From: Anaerosolibacter carboniphilus
GTDB lineage: Bacteria > Bacillota > Clostridia > Peptostreptococcales > Thermotaleaceae
Assembly: GCF_014205875.1 (NCBI RefSeq)
Contig: NZ_JACHEN010000010.1
Coordinates: 62,001 to 126,000 of the forward strand
Direction of reading: 5' to 3'
DNA: 64,000 nt
Of the stretch, positions 26,353 to 34,323 are shown piece after piece. Under the pieces are notes generated by a model. That model was not told the DNA's origin and did no database searches. It saw only the letters and a list, made by a program, of their open reading frames with translations. A program made the position numbers and the translations under genes. Every line of letters starts with the position of its first letter. The stretch's first letter is position 1.

Positions 26353-27084
26353 ATGAAGATTTTTGCAGATTATCATACCCATACCATCTATAGTCATGGA
26401 AAAGGGACCATCCAGGAGAATGTAGATGAGGCCATTCGAAAAGGTTTACGGGAAGTGGCGATTTCTGATCATGGACCTAGCCATGTAACCTATGGCGTTC
26501 GACGAAAAGACGTCAAGAAAATGCGGGAAGAAATCGATACGATCAACAAGGAAACGAATGAAATAAAGGTAAAATTAGGGATGGAAGGAAATATTATCAG
26601 TACAGACGGTAAAATTGATATTGATAAGGATATTCTAAAGGATTTAGATATGGTTTTGGTTGGTTATCATTTTGGTGCATTGCCCCATAGAATCTCCGAC
26701 AGCTTTAACATCCATGTCAACAATGTGCTGGCGAAGTACCTGCCCTCAGTAGATAGAAAAGCTAGAGTTATTAACACAAAGGCTGTGATTGAAGCGGTAT
26801 ATAATAATTCTATTGATCTCATCACCCATCCTGGTTCGAAAGCTAATATTGATACAGCGGAACTGGCAAAGGCTGCTGCCAAGAGAAACACAGCCCTAGA
26901 AATTAACAGTAGCCATGGGCATCTCACAGTAGAGTATATAAAAGTAGCCATGAAAGAAGGGGTAAAATTTATTATCAGCAGTGATGCCCACAAACCTCAG
27001 GATGTTGGGAATGTAAAAGCTGGGATTGACCGTGCCGTGGCTGCTGGACTGAAGGTAGAGCAAATTTTAAATGCTGAAGAGTAG
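26353..27084 (+). CDS. PHP-domain phosphoesterase
   Basis: A 243-residue PHP-family metal-dependent phosphoesterase. Metal ligands are visible in ADYHTHTIYSHG near residue 4, ISDHGPSH near 38, GMEGNI near 78, LITHPG near 155 and SSDAHKPQDVG near 212. Substrate is unknown; the closest named relatives are YcdX and histidinol-phosphatase-like proteins. ATG 26353 follows GGAGTG by six bases; the GTG at 26344 is inside that site. Its position between murB and rapZ is a conserved clostridial arrangement. Confidence 0.88.
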   Translation: MKIFADYHTHTIYSHGKGTIQENVDEAIRKGLREVAISDHGPSHVTYGVRRKDVKKMREEIDTINKETNEIKVKLGMEGNIISTDGKIDIDKDILKDLDMVLVGYHFGALPHRISDSFNIHVNNVLAKYLPSVDRKARVINTKAVIEAVYNNSIDLITHPGSKANIDTAELAKAAAKRNTALEINSSHGHLTVEYIKVAMKEGVKFIISSDAHKPQDVGNVKAGIDRAVAAGLKVEQILNAEE

Positions 27085-27102
27085 ACAAAGGGGGGATATA
27101 CA

Positions 27103-27969
27103 ATGAAATTTGTAGTTATCACTGGACTGTCGGGAGCTGGAAAGAGTCAAGCGATGAAAAGCATGGAAGACCTTGGCTTTTATTGTGTGGATAATCTTCC
27201 CCCTTCATTGATCCCTAAATTTGCAGAGCTTTGTTTCCATGCAAAGGGTGATATTGAGAAAATAGCATTGGTGATCGATATTCGTGGGGGAAGATTCTTC
27301 GACGACCTGTTCGAGAGCCTTGATACCATTGAAAGAATGGGCTATCTCTATGAGGTCTTGTTTTTAGAAGCATCTGATGAGGTATTGATCAAGCGCTTTA
27401 AGGAAACCCGAAGAAACCATCCCTTGAGTCCTGAAGGAAGAATTATTGATGGTATTGAAGCGGAGAGAGAACGGTTAGCCCAATTGAAGGGAAAAGCTAA
27501 ACACATTATAGATACCTCCAACCTTACATCAGCCCAGTTACGAGAAGAGATTCGAAAAATCTATCTAGAGGGTCTAAAAGCAGAAAATCTAACCATCTCT
27601 ATACTGACCTTTGGATTTAAGAAAGGTCTTCCACTGGATGCAGATCTTGTATTTGATGTACGTTTCTTACCAAATCCACATTATATCGATGCTTTAAGAG
27701 ATTATACAGGGCATGAGCCGGCTGTGAGAGAGTATGTAATGCAATGGCCCGAAAGCATTGCTTTTGTTGAAAAACTGAAGGATATGATTCACTTCTTGAT
27801 TCCTTATTATATTAAAGAGGGAAAGACCCAATTGGTGATTGCCATTGGCTGCACAGGAGGAAAGCATCGATCGGTAACAGTGGCAAATATTTTATATGAG
27901 AGTTTGCTGGAGAAAGGACATCGTGTAACGATCAATCATAGAGATTCTGTAAGAACTGTAAGGGAGTAG
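27103..27969 (+). CDS. rapZ: RNase adapter protein RapZ
   Basis: Nucleotide-binding protein of 288 residues (YvcJ in Bacillus). Walker A reads [11 protein letters not shown] near residue 8; the family block DNLPPSLI is near 29 and the C-terminal signature [13 protein letters not shown] near 247. In E. coli it steers RNase E to the GlmZ RNA; in Firmicutes its role is less clear. It abuts yvcK without a gap, the usual arrangement. Confidence 0.95.
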   Translation: MKFVVITGLSGAGKSQAMKSMEDLGFYCVDNLPPSLIPKFAELCFHAKGDIEKIALVIDIRGGRFFDDLFESLDTIERMGYLYEVLFLEASDEVLIKRFKETRRNHPLSPEGRIIDGIEAERERLAQLKGKAKHIIDTSNLTSAQLREEIRKIYLEGLKAENLTISILTFGFKKGLPLDADLVFDVRFLPNPHYIDALRDYTGHEPAVREYVMQWPESIAFVEKLKDMIHFLIPYYIKEGKTQLVIAIGCTGGKHRSVTVANILYESLLEKGHRVTINHRDSVRTVRE

Positions 27970-29313
27970 ATGGGTATGAACTTCTTTGATTGGTTGAAGC
28001 CAGGACTGGGAATCAAGCGATGGCTTTTGATGATGGTATTCGGTATCATCATCATTGGGTGGGGATTTTATCCTTTTTTATATGGCACATTGGATATAAG
28101 CACATCATGGAAATATCGTATGATGTTTCTTATTATCGGCTGTATACTTGTGATGATATCAGGTAAGCCGATCCGTTTATTTTTGATTCATTTGCTGGAC
28201 TTGAGCTACACTGGCCTAGGAAACAGAAATCCCATGGACAGGGTTTCCAATGGAAAAAAGGTTCTGATGAGAGGACCGAAGGTAGTTGTTATCGGAGGTG
28301 GTACTGGATTGTCAGTACTCCTTCGCGGAATGAAGAAGTACACGTCCAACATCACCGCCATTGTCACTGTAGCCGATGATGGTGGTGGATCTGGAAAGCT
28401 GAGAGAAGACTTGGGTATGCTGCCACCAGGGGATATTCGGAACTGCATTTTGGCTTTAGCCAATACAGAGCCGAGTATGGAGCGACTTCTTCAATATCGA
28501 TTTGAAGAGGGTTCTTTAAAAGGGCAAAGCTTTGGAAATCTTTTGATTGCCGCCATGAATGGCATCTCCGATAATTTTGAAGAGGCTATACGGAAGATGA
28601 ATGATGTTTTGGCCGTGACAGGGAAAGTTTTACCTGTAACCTTGGAGGATGTTACCCTGTATGCAAAATTAAAGAATGGTAAGGTCATCAAAGGGGAATC
28701 TCAAATTCCTGTGAAGGTACGAGAATTGGATAGTGAGATTGAGCAGGTATTTATCAAGCCAGAAAATGCAAAATCCCTCCGTGAATGCGTGGAGGCCATT
28801 GCCAGTGGAGATGTAATTGTATTAGGGCCAGGCAGCTTATATACCAGTGTTATTCCCAATCTTCTGGTTCCAGATTTAGCCGATGCGATTAAACGTTCCA
28901 ATGCGATTAAAGTGTATGTAGCCAATGTCATGACTCAGCCTGGTGAAACCGATGGATATAGTGTTTGGAAACATTTGGATGCCATTGTTCGCCATATGAA
29001 AGGCCAATCCATTGATTATGTTTTTGTGAACAATGAATTGATTTCAAAGGAAGTTCTTCACAAGTATGTGGAGGATGGAGCCGAGCCGGTTTGCTTGACA
29101 CCTGAAGATCGAAGAATGATTGCCCAAATGGGAATTCATATTGTAGAAGGCCCCTTTGTGGAAGTAAAGAAGAAATACATTCGTCATGATGCAATCAATT
29201 TATCGGAACAAATTGTGAAGCTAGCACTAGAGGAGAAATATGCTACTGATAAACTGAGGATTTTTGATTATTACTACCTTCACGATAAATTAAAGAAAAT
29301 AACAAAAATATAA
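27970..29313 (+). CDS. yvcK: YvcK-family gluconeogenesis factor
   Basis: A 447-residue protein. The N-terminal ~85 residues hold two hydrophobic spans (WLLMMVFGIIIIGWGF and MMFLIIGCILVMIS), which soluble B. subtilis YvcK lacks. The CofD/YvcK domain then begins with VVVIGGGTGLSVLLRGMK near 100 and includes VADDGGGSGKLR near 133 and GDIRNCILALAN near 155. YvcK binds UDP-sugars and affects cell wall synthesis and growth on gluconeogenic carbon. It starts right after the rapZ stop; ATG 27976 is an alternative start. Confidence 0.93.
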   Translation: MGMNFFDWLKPGLGIKRWLLMMVFGIIIIGWGFYPFLYGTLDISTSWKYRMMFLIIGCILVMISGKPIRLFLIHLLDLSYTGLGNRNPMDRVSNGKKVLMRGPKVVVIGGGTGLSVLLRGMKKYTSNITAIVTVADDGGGSGKLREDLGMLPPGDIRNCILALANTEPSMERLLQYRFEEGSLKGQSFGNLLIAAMNGISDNFEEAIRKMNDVLAVTGKVLPVTLEDVTLYAKLKNGKVIKGESQIPVKVRELDSEIEQVFIKPENAKSLRECVEAIASGDVIVLGPGSLYTSVIPNLLVPDLADAIKRSNAIKVYVANVMTQPGETDGYSVWKHLDAIVRHMKGQSIDYVFVNNELISKEVLHKYVEDGAEPVCLTPEDRRMIAQMGIHIVEGPFVEVKKKYIRHDAINLSEQIVKLALEEKYATDKLRIFDYYYLHDKLKKITKI

Positions 29314-29323
29314 AATATTATAC

Positions 29324-29347
29324 AAGCGACACGATTTAGTGTCGCTT
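29324..29347. terminator. Bidirectional terminator
   Basis: A 9-bp stem, AAGCGACAC (29324-29332) with GTGTCGCTT (29339-29347), followed by TATATTTTT on +. It lies between the convergent yvcK and the minus-strand gene, whose stop codon is in the loop. Confidence 0.85.
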
Positions 29348-29881
29348 ATATTTTTCACTAAGCATCTCGGAAATCAAAGCTGCTGCGGTTCTTTTTGTCA
29401 AAGTTTCTATATCGACTTCCAGTTCGATTTCATTAGAAAGCTTTTTAATGGTTTCCAACTGTCGTTTTGTAGGTGGATCATCGGGAATTGTATTTTGAAT
29501 GGATTCCTTCCCGGCATCGAAGGGCAAATTGCTTTCTTCAAACTCTTTTAGATCCAGTTCTTCCAAAGCAGTCATACCGATATTGGTAAAATCTCTTAAG
29601 GCCCTTGCTTTTGCTCTGGTAGATGCCATACGGATGATATGGGGGGCGAGATTGCTGCGAACAGAATTAGGACTGGCATCGCCAAAATCGATGAAGCGCC
29701 TTCCGTTTGCTTCGACTGTTGCTTTGCATACAGCGGTGTTGTTATTATCCGCAGATGGAAACTGCAGCAGTTCAACAGATATGGAAGTCAATTCCTGTTG
29801 ATGGGCAAGATCTAAGAGGCCTTCATAGGTGACAAAATTTTTCCCTTGAAGATTGATTACAAATTTTTCATTTAATGGCAT
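29336..29881 (-). CDS. Conserved protein, possibly a Rad52/Erf-like single-strand annealing protein
   Basis: A 181-residue soluble protein with no membrane segment. The central part holds RMASTRAKARALRDFTNIGM near residue 83, a pattern like the conserved helix of Rad52-, Erf- and DdrA-type annealing proteins. The C-terminal ~40 residues (KRQLETIKKLSNEIEL...LTKRTAAALISEML) resemble a tail seen in many phage and mobile-element DNA annealing proteins. Function is inferred from these patterns only. It is alone on the minus strand and is not next to phage genes. AGGTGAT precedes the ATG. Confidence 0.7.
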   Translation of the reverse strand: MPLNEKFVINLQGKNFVTYEGLLDLAHQQELTSISVELLQFPSADNNNTAVCKATVEANGRRFIDFGDASPNSVRSNLAPHIIRMASTRAKARALRDFTNIGMTALEELDLKEFEESNLPFDAGKESIQNTIPDDPPTKRQLETIKKLSNEIELEVDIETLTKRTAAALISEMLSEKYKRH

Positions 29882-30003
29882 AAGATCACCTGTCTTTTTT
29901 AAACATTTTATTATTATTTTGCTGATTTCTAGCTACAATAAACTAGGATAATAATGCTTTTATAGGGAGATATAAACTTTCGATATAATTTGACTTATTT
30001 CTG

Positions 30004-30012
30004 TGCTATAAT
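30004..30012 (+). promoter_or_regulatory. Extended -10 promoter
   Basis: TG, one base and TATAAT (30007-30012) form an extended -10 element 61 bases before the GH26-like gene. No good -35 box is present. Confidence 0.5.
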
Positions 30013-30072
30013 GATTGGAGAAATAATGAATGAATACATAAAATTTGGCATTGGCAACATAAGGAGGACAAG

Positions 30073-31671
30073 ATGAAGATTAAAAAATTTGGTGCCATAC
30101 TTTGTGCAGCAGCCCTTATTTTTAGCGGTACATTTGCCTTTGGTGATACGGTAGACTCGATCAGTACATTCATAAAGAATGGGAAGATCGTTACTTATTC
30201 AGATTTTACAGAAGAAGATGATTTCAAAACAATTACGCCTATTGATCACCAGTACAATGAATATCAAAATTTTGCCCACGGATATTCTATAAAGTATCCC
30301 AACCATATGTATGTAGATGTATCCATTTCACCAGTAAAGACCTTGATCTATGATAAAGAGAAAAGCATAGAGATCTATTATGACAATTTTAAAGGAACAT
30401 CAAATTCTGCTGCTGCTTATATTGGCTATAGCAATCGGTTCTTGAAAAATACCAAGGATCACTATAAGGAGTATGAAGATACTTTACATATTAATGGCAT
30501 GAAAACCCACTTACTAAAATGGGATCGAGAAAAAATGTCAAAGATACCAAATGATAAAAACTACTATGTCAGTGCAGAAATCGTTAAGAATAGTCATGAA
30601 GTATATACTATCATCATAAAATCAGCGAAGCCTTTTGAAAGCTATGAAGAGTATATGGAACTTATCCAGAGCTTTCGGCTAATAGAAAAAAAAGGAACAC
30701 CTCAGGTGCACTTAGACCAAGGGAGAACTTATCACGGCTTAAATGATGAGACAAAGGAATTTTATGACAAATATTTTAAAGATTCTAAGGAAACAAGATG
30801 GGGGATTTTTGAAAACACTGCACCTAGAGATTTTGGTTTTTTAAAGTCTTTGGAAGATCAGTTAGACTATACCTTTGATTTTTTGGTATTGTATCAATCC
30901 TTCTCCAGTGATGGATTTCCTATGGAAGAAATGAAAAATGCCTATGAGAACAATCGATATGTGGAATTGACCCTTCAGACAATGTATCTAGATGGTAGGG
31001 ATAACAGCAGTGTGACCTACGACATACTACAGGGAGAATATGATAGCTATTTTCAGGAATATGCACGGCAGGCAAAGCTTTTTGGACATCCTATACTTTT
31101 CAGACTAAATAATGAAATGAATGGAGATTGGTGCGTATATTCCAGCTATTTTACATCAAAGGATCCAGAAATGTTTAAAGCGGTATGGAAATATGTTTAT
31201 AATATTTTTAAGGATGCTGGTGTAGACAATGTACTGTGGGTATGGAATCCTCATGATGGTTCCTTTCCAAATTTCGCATGGAATCATGCCCTGAATTATT
31301 ATCCAGGCGATGAATTTGTAGATATTATTGGCTTAACAGGATATAATGCAGGAACCTATTATCCAGGTGAAAAATGGAGAGGGTTTGATGAAATATATGT
31401 GCCCTTGTATGCGGAATATGATAAGATATTTAGCCAGCCATTTATGGTCACAGAATTTGGATCAAATTCTGTGGGTGGCGATAAAATCCAATGGATCCAT
31501 GAGATGTTTGATTCTATGAAAAAATTCGATCGGATCAAGGTGGCCATTTGGTGGAATGGAATTGACTGGGATTCCCAAAGGAACCCTGCAAGAATTTATA
31601 GATTGGATCAAAGTCCAGAAATGATCGATACCTTCAGAAATAGACTAAAAGAATACAAGATAACTGAATAG
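30073..31671 (+). CDS. Secreted GH26-like beta-mannanase with an N-terminal domain of unknown type
   Basis: A 532-residue exported protein: signal peptide at residues 1-24 (cleavage near FAFG-DT), an unassigned domain at about 45-205 opening NFAHGYSIKYPNHM, and a glycosidase barrel at about 210-530. The barrel has the two catalytic glutamates expected of clan A enzymes, in RLNNEMNGDW near 350 (acid/base) and FMVTEFGSNS near 460 (nucleophile), with VLWVWNPHDG between. This fits GH26, where mannanases and related endoglucanases fall. Substrate is not certain. AGGAGG precedes ATG, and a terminator follows. Confidence 0.82.
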   Translation: MKIKKFGAILCAAALIFSGTFAFGDTVDSISTFIKNGKIVTYSDFTEEDDFKTITPIDHQYNEYQNFAHGYSIKYPNHMYVDVSISPVKTLIYDKEKSIEIYYDNFKGTSNSAAAYIGYSNRFLKNTKDHYKEYEDTLHINGMKTHLLKWDREKMSKIPNDKNYYVSAEIVKNSHEVYTIIIKSAKPFESYEEYMELIQSFRLIEKKGTPQVHLDQGRTYHGLNDETKEFYDKYFKDSKETRWGIFENTAPRDFGFLKSLEDQLDYTFDFLVLYQSFSSDGFPMEEMKNAYENNRYVELTLQTMYLDGRDNSSVTYDILQGEYDSYFQEYARQAKLFGHPILFRLNNEMNGDWCVYSSYFTSKDPEMFKAVWKYVYNIFKDAGVDNVLWVWNPHDGSFPNFAWNHALNYYPGDEFVDIIGLTGYNAGTYYPGEKWRGFDEIYVPLYAEYDKIFSQPFMVTEFGSNSVGGDKIQWIHEMFDSMKKFDRIKVAIWWNGIDWDSQRNPARIYRLDQSPEMIDTFRNRLKEYKITE

Positions 31672-31681
31672 TTCATGAAAG

Positions 31682-31726
31682 AAGTACAGAATGGATAGGT
31701 GTTCAGATCCAGCCTGTACTTTTTTA
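31682..31726 (+). terminator. Intrinsic terminator of the GH26-like gene
   Basis: AAGTACAG (31682-31689) pairs with CTGTACTT (31714-31721), with an inner GGAT/ATCC pairing, followed by a T-run. Confidence 0.75.
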
Positions 31727-31763
31727 TAGTATAAGAAAGTATATTTTCTTATACTATAAAAAA
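31720..31763. repeat. Perfect 19-bp AT-rich inverted repeat
   Basis: Arms 31720-31738 and 31745-31763 are exact reverse complements around a 6-base loop. The T-rich left end overlaps the terminator before it, and the right end abuts structured repeat copy B. It may be a second terminator, or the end of an inserted element. Confidence 0.7.
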
Positions 31764-31770
31764 GCAGGGG

Positions 31771-31881
31771 TGCAGGGGAAGTATTCCCATGCCGCAGTCA
31801 GAGGAGTCCTCAGAAAGCTGCTTTGCAGCCGTCGAAGGGGAACTAGGTTCCCCTAGCGAAGCACACGTAGTGTGCCTTTTT
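31771..31881. repeat. Structured dispersed repeat, copy B
   Basis: Hairpins in the same order as copy A at 23750-23861: a mismatch-containing GCAGGGGAA/TTCCCATGC stem (31772-31792), GCTGC/GCAGC (31817-31829), GGGGAAC/GTTCCCC (31837-31853) and GCACAC/GTGTGC (31861-31875), with the same GTCGAA and TAGCGAA linkers. The last hairpin is followed by CTTTTTT and so could stop transcription. Confidence 0.75.
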
Positions 31882-32101
31882 TATTTGATCTTTAATAAAG
31901 TTATGTAGTAGCGAGAAGATTCATGGGTCTATAGAGAAACCATTTTACAAAACCTTGAATAAAATAGATTATGAATATATTTAAATTTAACATTGAAAGC
32001 ACAGATGTATTATGATAACTTAATATATATATGTTTGTGGTAAGAAAATAGAATTGTTAGAAAAATAAATTGCAGTTTCAATATATTAAGGAGTGGACAT
32101 T
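31882..32101. other. Gap after repeat copy B
   Basis: About 220 AT-rich bases without a coding frame or strong hairpin. I see nothing in it beyond the ribosome site of the next gene. Confidence 0.5.
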
Positions 32102-32515
32102 GTGAGGGAGGAAATAAGCTCTGGCGGTGTAGTTATTTTCGGAAATGCTATACTGCTGTTACGCAAATATAATGGAGACTGGGTATTACCAAAGGGAAAA
32201 GTAGAAGAACATGAAGATACAAGCACAGCAGCTGTTAGAGAGGTTCTTGAAGAAGGTGGCGTGAAGGCAGAGGTGCTGAAATATTTGGGAGAAATTCATT
32301 ATTCTTTTAAAAATAGCTGGCAAAATCATGAGGTAGTAAATAAAACAGTTCACTGGTATTTGATGAAGGCAAGAAATATGGATTGTAATCCCCAAAAGGA
32401 AGAGGGCTTTATCGAAGCGCGATTTGTTCATATGAACAGAGCTGCTGAACTAGCAAAATACGATGACGAAAGAGATATTATCAGCAAGGCCATTCAGGCG
32501 ATGAATAATTTATAA
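32102..32515 (+). CDS. NUDIX hydrolase
   Basis: A 137-residue NUDIX pyrophosphohydrolase. The Nudix box is complete: GKVEEHEDTSTAAVREVLEE plus GGV, matching Gx5Ex7REUxEExGU near residues 36-58. Length and an EISSGGVVIF opening resemble Ap4A- or (deoxy)nucleotide-cleaving housekeeping members, but the substrate cannot be read from sequence. GTG 32102 is chosen because AAGGAG lies eight bases upstream; GTG 32093 overlaps that site. Confidence 0.9.
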   Translation: MREEISSGGVVIFGNAILLLRKYNGDWVLPKGKVEEHEDTSTAAVREVLEEGGVKAEVLKYLGEIHYSFKNSWQNHEVVNKTVHWYLMKARNMDCNPQKEEGFIEARFVHMNRAAELAKYDDERDIISKAIQAMNNL

Positions 32516-32520
32516 AGTTG

Positions 32521-32545
32521 AGACCTCACCAATGGTGAGGTCTTT
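32521..32545. terminator. Terminator hairpin between convergent genes
   Basis: AGACCTCACC (32521-32530) pairs perfectly with GGTGAGGTCT (32534-32543). The T-run is short, so strength is uncertain. Confidence 0.65.
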
Positions 32546-32571
32546 CATATGCATAAAAATACGATGATTAA

Positions 32572-32742
32572 TTATTTTCCAGGTATAAAGGTAGAGCATA
32601 GTGCATCATCGCTGGTATTTGCACGGTTAATATGCTTAGGATTTACTTCGATTTTGCTTGCATGACAATAATCGTTCTTATAAAACTTACAGTTGGAAAC
32701 ATGACACATTACTTCCATAGTTGGATGAGCTCCTGACTGCAT
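32572..32742 (-). CDS. DUF1540 Cys-rich small protein
   Basis: A 56-residue protein with the DUF1540 cysteine pattern: MCHVSNCKFYKNDYCHA, then SKIEV and a final DALCSTF. These small proteins, common in spore-forming Clostridia, probably bind a metal; the function is unknown. The ATG at 32742 is preceded by AGGAGGTG seven bases away; an upstream in-frame ATG (32760) falls just before that site and is rejected. Confidence 0.85.
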   Translation of the reverse strand: MQSGAHPTMEVMCHVSNCKFYKNDYCHASKIEVNPKHINRANTSDDALCSTFIPGK

Positions 32743-32876
32743 TCGTTTACACCTCCTCATTTGGTTTCATATATATTGTGCACCATTTTTCTTTGAAAAA
32801 AACTGACCAAAAAAAGTTAGTAATCATTAAAATTTTACATTCCTAATCATATTTTCATAGATATTTACGTAAATTA

Positions 32877-32885
32877 TGTTATAAT
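32877..32885 (+). promoter_or_regulatory. Extended -10 promoter before whiA
   Basis: TG, one base and TATAAT (32880-32885) lie 69 bases before whiA. It gives whiA and HPr their own promoter, needed here because yvcK is not adjacent. Confidence 0.5.
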
Positions 32886-32954
32886 ATTAGAAATATATAA
32901 ATGTTGCTTATTTATTCAAGAATTTCAAGCAGTGACTTTGAAGTGGGTGATAAA

Positions 32955-33914
32955 ATGTCCTTTTCTATGGAAACAAAAAATGAACTGTCCCGGCTTATTC
33001 CTGAGGATTATTGTTGTCAATTGGCAGAGCTATCTGCTTTGATTCGAATGAGCGGAACCATTCAACTTGCAGGGTTTCAGAAAATGAATGTTCGAATTGC
33101 AACAGAAAATGCAGCTGTTGCTCGCAAAATCATCAAACTTCTTAAGACATGTTTTGGAATCCACACAGAGCTGATGGTTCGAAAAAATAGAGTGTTGAAG
33201 AAGAATAACAACTATATGATGGTGATCAACAACACTTCAGGTGCAAACGATATCCTACAAAAATTGGGAATATTAAGAAAAGAAGATGAACAGTTTTCCA
33301 TAGATTATTCAATTCCCCAAGAGCTATTAAAGAAAAGATGCTGTAAAAGAGCCTATTTGAGAGGTGCTTTCTTGGGTGCGGGATCTGTCAGTGCCCCAGA
33401 GAAAACCTATCATCTTGAACTTGTGACCAGCAGTGAAGAACACAGTGAAGATTTAAAAAATTTAATAAATGAATTTGATTTGGGTGCAAAGATTGTCCAG
33501 CGGAAGAATAGCTATGTGGTATATCTGAAGGAAGGAGATCAGATTGTAGACCTTTTAAATATTATCGGAGCCCATAATGCATTGTTAAATTTGGAGAATA
33601 TAAGAATTGTGAAACAAGTGAGAAATAATGTCAATAGAATTGTGAATTGCGAGACTGCTAATTTAAGCAAAATTGTCAATGCTTCCATACGGCAAATTGA
33701 AAATATTGAATATATTGAAAAAACCCATGGGTTCAAAATCTTGCCCGATGGCTTAAGGGAAATTGCCGAGCTTCGTTTGGAATTCAAAGAAGCAAGCTTG
33801 AAAGAATTAGGACAAATGCTTACACCACCTGTAGGAAAATCAGGGGTGAATCATAGATTGAGAAAAATTGAGAAAATTGCGGAAAAAATAAAGCAAAAAG
33901 AGGGGGATGTATAG
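32955..33914 (+). CDS. whiA: DNA-binding protein WhiA
   Basis: A 319-residue protein with an N-terminal LAGLIDADG homing-endonuclease-like fold (KRCCKRAYLRGAFLGAGSVSAPE near residue 120) and a C-terminal helix-turn-helix (REIAELRLEFKEASLKELGQ and GKSGVNHRLRKI near 270-310). WhiA influences chromosome segregation and division in Firmicutes. ATG 32955 gives the typical opening SFSMETKNEL and follows GGTGAT. It is normally found directly after yvcK; here about 3.6 kb intervene. HPr follows after two bases. Confidence 0.95.
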   Translation: MSFSMETKNELSRLIPEDYCCQLAELSALIRMSGTIQLAGFQKMNVRIATENAAVARKIIKLLKTCFGIHTELMVRKNRVLKKNNNYMMVINNTSGANDILQKLGILRKEDEQFSIDYSIPQELLKKRCCKRAYLRGAFLGAGSVSAPEKTYHLELVTSSEEHSEDLKNLINEFDLGAKIVQRKNSYVVYLKEGDQIVDLLNIIGAHNALLNLENIRIVKQVRNNVNRIVNCETANLSKIVNASIRQIENIEYIEKTHGFKILPDGLREIAELRLEFKEASLKELGQMLTPPVGKSGVNHRLRKIEKIAEKIKQKEGDV

Positions 33915-33916
33915 TA

Positions 33917-34183
33917 ATGACCACAAGGGAAGTAACAATTGTCAATAAGCTTGGTCTTCATGCGAGACCTGCAGCATTATTTGTACAAATGGCGAATAAG
34001 TTTACATCAGATATTACCGTAGAAAAAGGATCAAAAAGAATTAATGCAAAAAGCATCATGGGAATTATGTCTTTAGGTGCTGGAAAAGGAGATGTCATCA
34101 CCTTGATGGTCGAGGGACCAGATGAGGAAGAGGCGATTCTTGAACTAGTGGATCTTATTGAGAATAAATTGTTAGAGCTATAA
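33917..34183 (+). CDS. ptsH: HPr-family phosphocarrier protein
   Basis: An 88-residue HPr. The phosphorylatable His is in LGLHARPA near residue 15 and the regulatory Ser in AKSIMGIMSL near 46, so it can act both in PTS phosphotransfer and as a CcpA co-repressor target of HPr kinase. The related Crh lacks the His, so this is HPr-like although it occupies the place crh takes in Bacillus. A terminator follows. Confidence 0.92.
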   Translation: MTTREVTIVNKLGLHARPAALFVQMANKFTSDITVEKGSKRINAKSIMGIMSLGAGKGDVITLMVEGPDEEEAILELVDLIENKLLEL

Positions 34184-34209
34184 ACTACCCAATAATGGGT
34201 AGTTTTTTT
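34182..34209 (+). terminator. Intrinsic terminator of whiA-HPr
   Basis: AAACTACCC (34182-34190) pairs with GGGTAGTTT (34197-34205) and is followed by more T. Confidence 0.92.
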
Positions 34210-34323
34210 ACCCAAAAAATAAGGTGGCAGCCCTAGAAAAAATAAAGAAATATAAAGGAATAAACGATAAAGTGTCGAATTTGTAATTAGCTTTAAATTA
34301 CCATCAATTTCCCGGAGGACATC

